Shown: one piece after another, positions 6,301-7,823 of the stretch
How positions within the stretch are numbered: position 1 is the stretch's first letter
How the letters are laid out: each line of letters begins with the position of its first letter
Source of the DNA: Methanobacteriota archaeon
GTDB taxonomy: Archaea; Thermoplasmatota; Poseidoniia; Poseidoniales; Thalassarchaeaceae
DNA: 7,823 nucleotides
Direction: 5' to 3'
Assembly (NCBI GenBank): GCA_002712645.1
Contig: PAUH01000029.1
Location: 24,850 to 32,672 of the forward strand
Made by a program: the position numbers and the translations under genes
Notes under the pieces: generated by a model
What the model was told of the DNA's origin: nothing
The model's input: the letters and a program-made list of their open reading frames with translations, nothing else
Databases searched by the model: none

Positions 6301-7823
6301 TACTCTCGATATCAGATCTGCAGACTCTCGGAGCCACTTTCGAAACCGCTTATCTGGACGACACTGTTCAGCCGATACAGCCAGGTCATGAATACGGGGC
6401 TGCCATATCGATCAGATATCCAGACGGTTCCATGGGCCCAATATCGGTCTACAACGGTTCGGCATTAGCGGTAGATAACATTCCAGCGCCTCCATCTTCA
6501 CTGCATGCAAGCCCATTCGGTTTCTCAGGAGGCAGTCTGCTTGTTGAATGGCAGCTGTGCACCGATCTCGATAGCCACTCTACCAGAATATGGCATTCCA
6601 CAGTTGAGATTGAAGATGTGAATGCGATCCCAACATCGGTCGATGTATCGATGGCTTTGGGCAACCAGACGATCATAGACGTATCACCCGCGACCCCAAT
6701 CTGGCTGGCTGCATCATGTGTTGACCTAGCAGGCCAGTTCGAACAAGACAATCCTACACTCTTCGGGCCAATCGTAGCCGCTGGTGGACTTGATGACTCG
6801 ATTCCTCCCGCGCGCGTCAGTGGCGTTGAAGCCTCAGATCTGCCGTTCGATGATGGCGGATATTTGCAAGTATCATGGGATGAGAACGAGGAAGAAGACT
6901 GCATATTCTATTCGGTGTATGTGTTGCCTGCTTCCGGTTTCTCGCCCCCTACGAGCGCGGAAGGGTGGCCCATGGCAACTATCGTCCCGGGATGTGGAAA
7001 TACATCAGCCATAATTGGCGGACCAGACGGAACTCCACTTCAGAACAGTATACGTTACTGGGTTGCAGTCATTGCTTTCGATGACTGGGGTAACGGGGAT
7101 CTAAACAACATCCTGCCAGACGATGCCACTCCATATGATAATCTGGGGGCAGAAGGGCCCGAACCTCCAAGATTGACCGATGTGGATGCATTTGACCACC
7201 CTTCAGACGACGGCACAGCAATAGATGTAGTTTGGACCAGAAGCGATGTACCTGACTTCGCTTTCTACACCATATGGGTCAGCGAACACCCGCTAGATGA
7301 CGTCACATCTCTCTGGTTCTTTTGTTCTGATGATCCACCATCATGCGGCCTTTCGGTTATCGAGCAGCGTCAGATAGGCGGGTCTTCAAGAATCGAGATT
7401 GAGATTGATAAAGCACTCTATGGGAGCACATTGACAGACTCCACAAGCTCAGAAATCATTCCAGAGATACCGCTCTATGTTGCCGTGACTGTGCATGATC
7501 TCTCAGGAAATGTATTCCTCGATCAACTAGAGACCGCAATAGTACTCCCCCTCTCAAACATGGGAGATTCAGAGCCGCCTCTCAGGATTCCCGCGCCGAC
7601 ACTCATCGACCGCGACCCCGATCACGGAGACGGCATGTTCGTGGTATTCGAGCCAAGTACCTCGCCAGATATCATGTCATACGAGATATATGCGGTCATT
7701 GACTCACCGTTCCTGTTAGACAACATTGCGACTCTAGAGCCGTCAGCGACCCTATCCAGGGACTGGTCCGGCCCGGCCTTGGTTGAATTTTCATCCAATC
7801 CGGACGGATATTCAGAGATGATC
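204..7823 (+). CDS. Giant secreted multi-propeller / fibronectin-III-like surface protein (partial, runs off the right edge)
   Basis: One frame stays open from the ATG at 204 to the last base: 2,540 codons without a stop. Order of parts: signal peptide (~22-40), N-terminal beta-rich domain (~43-198), about 30 beta-propeller blades (~200-1830), beta-sandwich-like linker (~1832-1976), then at least five FnIII-like repeats (~1979 onward). The likely role is an extracellular scaffold or adhesin/sensor-type surface protein; the substrate is unknown. No catalytic motif, kinase or protease domain is visible. Support for an extracytoplasmic location: signal peptide, 16 cysteines arranged as eight local pairs, many N-x-S/T sequons, strong acidity and almost no lysine. 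ATG 204 is the first possible start after the in-frame TGA at 162-164; ATG 225 (Met8, MRRRSS...) keeps the same signal peptide with a more usual length and sits ~28 bases after TTAATTATA and 11 bases after GAAGG, so it is an equally good or better start. A membrane anchor or sorting signal would be beyond the window. Function is inferred only from architecture. Confidence 0.9.
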   Translation, partial: MMKATKLMRRRSSTTRPSKRHTYTAFAIVILMISMPWSASLDMDNESISMNVSDGTWGSSGTVDTDWVEVGSESTGLSTTIVDHPPGASIENLTFEIRVNGSAGVCATNPILSLVDANQEIFDGSGIGGFGCNQQYTPQTVIDDTLDPYAYAESGFLLPSGAVLTDLVIEALRPASPRLSPSNPEIMIHDTTVDSNSGRLIILVDDELLVIDETVTSPIVHIESINARSVKAIHAEDRLMAITESGMLLVYQLSDFDLIGEYNLSAQGTGAMSPGLWDDTIPSYVSVIEDDSTWIAHGCDIFWRAANTSFNNWAFYDLCNSNPSQAPFSSIYATSDAVYLGTDGDGLIILERSEDESTVEIVWSNTTYHSTEPGITATIRSDSISSIEMMDEQILVGGEGGVDRHHLPSNSWLSPWTTSNWLNSNDVANLLTIDNTTYISTSSMIHRFDTETMTFVDDITPDQADLDQFDVVFPWPEVSQRIVASDGSGSLAIIIDMIAAPPLEIASGPSILQPEVVSVVSTTSGEQAWFAGGSAIDRFDSESKRWLGLIDYSSEGIDSQITDIIQINSGQVLASTSGHGIILLDPASGLLTGTVAGSDVSEISSMIFNENTGDVIVSMPGYGIAIGNTSNIDDYAFFDEDSGLDSLDFTSMAVRSDTVYIGTNDAGVIRIEISTETVLSSWRSLGVDDVENAPIAYYPPDDTIFLGLKGFGIIILDRFTGEVLHIWDEASGTLPDDEVNDIHADANGGITIATEGPSFWDPGIAASWDGSDYLSPSWSIFPTSIPGRNNDPYQFFEASSDVDGVYMGTNRGACMWDWTYDLVGCWSEDDGLPSRFVGSVSILEANRLYAGTSEGVGIIDTLNGIVVDVWTAAADSEQTDVVQIGTVLYLGVEETGIARYDLINEEWLSTWDGTYGVIENEYITMLVEGQDPGTIWAGGYFGLVLIDAANGTTLIDWDLGTNPNGPTLPNQPPSAIAIHQDILHYQQITQGNQWWQSRDSIARINLTSNASLSEIDTTDSLGYNGQIRGMELIQDQLWLSVTETQGWGGSAGSGDIARWNITSSSWVDPLGTTGNVERVNAQFLGDCFPNASNGCEFWVSYGESVLRRYNASNMLLLDEWDDIPGPIRGMESMGDEHLFASMDGILRWDTNNSTFLTPWTPGSGMPANVDDEVYSMLSVGDDLWIGTYQGGSSDVSLWNSTQDQWTVYSANSLGSFAYPADLNLCDGIVHVAFGQVAWWSPGFVARYDYEDHDGNSVTDEWIDSWDNSDLSDSDPRAVACDEAHPMAYVAFDTDNVGIDRYSYSSSSFESTILPSDGIAIEPVFPGGLLHDDDLLIASHVDQGGISRVETSGSVFLTGTVLGAGMDGSSIARAPPLSDSAYAIGRSGENSGINRVDRLDPTGLIQGGYDELYLLPSGNVVEFVSNDTKVWAAIGPSAQWQGNSGYGETILEGDLDTTGNVSWVKAFNFNDDIIVDMLLDGDMLWVTTTYQGLIKIDLTTSQRRTHPGSVHGSMDGMHIDGNHLYVGLTSVFDAASGFQPIDIATRIWDEPALLAALPSNNIGDFERVGNVTHIATSVGIGRYDESTSQWLDPITSYDGLPPNAQNLEWVAATPYGDVLVVSGPGGISFVSDPSGNASVVARVTQAEGLMSTAIADFTIAPASSGNFTLPDGSIVQLTQPRVLLASHSGFGNSRPWISSWSIDNETMLRDYPLDMLPSNTVTALASDNWGIHIATETGPIYHYNASSYSMEVGAAAGSMQSWPVTSMLSDGSRIVAAGSGFNIIGVVNHDVRAYDSAMDSYVNDIALYGTTLALATDEGVLAYRPYWTLEQVYVDEYARAENLDLTILGRTTDITDHTRPGNDIEIQSGLIVPDPSISTGQTQYYGAIPFSWYPAIFTSLSSSQPIWSTTKELNYTGSWNLSTQTGLQQLLQLAVDNAGTPSDANWEFALSPPDSGKIEIRITYDWIRQEIPTSITLLTDRPNDAGDGLTVNWAISEDPSFVSYDIFLWDMASNGWDSDTLEANGVPQTASTPILSISDLQTLGATFETAYLDDTVQPIQPGHEYGAAISIRYPDGSMGPISVYNGSALAVDNIPAPPSSLHASPFGFSGGSLLVEWQLCTDLDSHSTRIWHSTVEIEDVNAIPTSVDVSMALGNQTIIDVSPATPIWLAASCVDLAGQFEQDNPTLFGPIVAAGGLDDSIPPARVSGVEASDLPFDDGGYLQVSWDENEEEDCIFYSVYVLPASGFSPPTSAEGWPMATIVPGCGNTSAIIGGPDGTPLQNSIRYWVAVIAFDDWGNGDLNNILPDDATPYDNLGAEGPEPPRLTDVDAFDHPSDDGTAIDVVWTRSDVPDFAFYTIWVSEHPLDDVTSLWFFCSDDPPSCGLSVIEQRQIGGSSRIEIEIDKALYGSTLTDSTSSEIIPEIPLYVAVTVHDLSGNVFLDQLETAIVLPLSNMGDSEPPLRIPAPTLIDRDPDHGDGMFVVFEPSTSPDIMSYEIYAVIDSPFLLDNIATLEPSATLSRDWSGPALVEFSSNPDGYSEMI
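330..797 (+). other. N-terminal beta-rich domain with one cysteine pair (within the giant protein)
   Basis: Residues ~43-198 lack the propeller blade pattern. They contain alternating hydrophobic strands such as ENLTFEIRVNG (about 92-101) and LTDLVIEALR, and two cysteines, C106 and C132, likely bonded to each other. The layout, with WVEV near the start and repeated short strands, suggests a jelly-roll or other beta-sandwich module, perhaps similar to carbohydrate-binding or proprotein-convertase P-type folds, but I do not recognise a named family. It precedes the first blade-like segment (LIILVDDELLVID, from residue 200). Confidence 0.45.
801..5690 (+). other. Long tandem beta-propeller region, about 30 degenerate blades (within the giant protein)
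   Basis: About 1,630 residues (200-1829) repeat a pattern roughly every 50 residues: hydrophobic-[YWF]-hydrophobic-[GA]-T, a turn, G-[IV]-x-[RIL]-[YFWI]-D, then a W-containing strand. Clear examples are AVYLGTDGDGLIILE, TVYIGTNDAGVIRIE, TIFLGLKGFGIIILD, RLYAGTSEGVGIID, VLYLGVEETGIARYD, DLWIGTYQGG and HIATSVGIGRYD. Between strands appear variants of the D-G-L-P-S-N-x-V element typical of two-component-regulator/sensor propellers (DDGLPS at 829-834, DGLPPN at 1597-1602, LPSNTV at 1715-1720). At 7-8 blades per ring, this is about four propellers in series. The family in bacteria forms periplasmic ligand-sensing parts of hybrid kinases; here no transmembrane or kinase part is seen, so a surface binding or scaffold role is inferred. 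Blade number was counted by eye and is approximate; ring boundaries are not resolved. Confidence 0.75.
3954..3983 (+). other. Candidate calcium-binding D-x-D-G-N loop inserted in the propeller
   Basis: Residues 1251-1260 read DHDGNSVTDE and are followed by W. This resembles the D-x-D-G-[ND]-x-[VI]-x-D-E loop of EF-hand-like, dockerin and thrombospondin type-3 calcium sites, with Asp at positions 3 and 5, Gly at 6 and Glu at 12; the usual first Asp is replaced by Tyr1249. It lies inside an insertion bracketed by the cysteine pair C1225/C1280. Metal binding is inferred from the motif only. Confidence 0.45.
5697..6131 (+). other. Beta-sandwich-like linker domain between propellers and FnIII repeats
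   Basis: Residues ~1832-1976 break the blade pattern. A strand-rich stretch (LDLTILGRTTDI, DIEIQSGLIV) is followed by LNYTGSWNLSTQTGLQQLLQ with a likely amphipathic helix (about 1923-1938), then W1945-EFALS, PPDSGKIEIRITYDW and a return to strands. A 'strand, helix L-x-x-x-L-x-x-x-V, then S-x-x-x-G-x-[IL]-x-I' order is seen in jelly-roll-type domains of archaeal surface proteins, where the helix links the two sheets. It contains no cysteine. The exact family is not recognised; the fold is inferred. Confidence 0.4.
6138..7823 (+). repeat. Array of at least five fibronectin-III-like repeats with D-x-P-x-D-x-G signature
   Basis: From residue 1979 the protein repeats a module of about 110-140 residues. 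Each begins with a proline-rich linker and a D-x-P-x-D-x-G...V-x-W strand: DRPNDAGDGLTVNW (W1992), a degenerate copy FGFSGGSLLVEW (W2116), DLPFDDGGYLQVSW (W2225), DHPSDDGTAIDVVW (W2344) and DRDPDHGDGMFVVF (F2482, Trp lost). Next comes a Y-x-I strand (SYDIFLW, FYSVYVLP, FYTIWVSE, SYEIYAVI), and later a Y-x-V/A-V...D-x-x-G-N closing strand (Y2064, Y2285, Y2425). This is the topology marker set of FnIII. Copies 2 to 4 each hold a cysteine pair (2119/2172, 2233/2264, 2374/2381). The last copy is cut by the window edge. FnIII arrays act as spacers or adhesive stalks on surface proteins; the acidic start motif may bind calcium, which is inference. Confidence 0.7.

Noticed and set aside
5785..6468. 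Plus-strand open frames of about 100 and 88 codons in other frames
   Set aside because: The main frame is open through both and encodes the linker and first FnIII-like copy with recognisable motifs; the alternatives give low-complexity nonsense.
204..7823. Hybrid two-component sensor kinase
   Set aside because: The propeller motifs are those of sensor-kinase input domains, but no transmembrane helix, Y-Y-Y domain, histidine phosphotransfer box or receiver follows; the frame continues into FnIII-like repeats instead.
1..7823. CRISPR array, tRNA/rRNA, insertion sequence, integrase, toxin-antitoxin or phage genes
   Set aside because: No regularly spaced identical repeats, no cloverleaf, no terminal inverted repeats and no matching protein motifs were seen; nearly all bases belong to the two genes.

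Overview
The window holds one short 5' gene end and one enormous open gene, transcribed away from each other. A partial reading frame on the minus strand (1-110) encodes the first ~36 residues of a malic enzyme, recognised by its conserved N-terminal box (ALDYHRLPTPGKL, then STK). After a ~93-base intergenic region, a single uninterrupted plus-strand frame runs from 204 off the right edge: 2,540 sense codons with no stop. It is one giant secreted or surface-anchored protein whose C-terminus lies outside the window.

Layout of the giant protein (residues numbered from the ATG at 204): signal peptide (~1-40); an N-terminal beta-rich domain with one cysteine pair (~43-198); a very long series of about 30 degenerate beta-propeller blades (~200-1830) of the 'ligand-binding sensor / two-component-regulator propeller' kind, recurring as a hydrophobic-Y/W-hydrophobic-G/A-T strand followed by G-(I/V)-x-R/L-(Y/F/W)-D; a beta-sandwich-like linker (~1832-1976); and at least five fibronectin-III-like repeats (~1979-2540) carrying a D-x-P-x-D-x-G...W signature. 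All 16 cysteines can be arranged as eight local pairs, lysine is almost absent after the signal peptide, and N-x-S/T sequons are frequent. These traits fit an extracytoplasmic archaeal protein.

Organism: this is inference from style, not from a marker gene. The protein architecture (propellers plus D-x-P-x-D-x-G FnIII repeats), heavy use of ATA isoleucine and AGA/AGG arginine codons, and A/T boxes 25-30 bases upstream of candidate start codons suggest a marine Euryarchaeota/Thermoplasmatota lineage such as Marine Group II (Poseidoniales). A bacterial origin is not formally excluded.

The intergenic region contains a perfect 16-base palindrome (146-161) placed between the two divergent starts, a candidate shared operator. 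There is no sign of RNA genes, CRISPR, insertion sequences, integrases or toxin systems. The most notable content is the giant multi-propeller surface protein itself, whose ligand or partner cannot be told from sequence.
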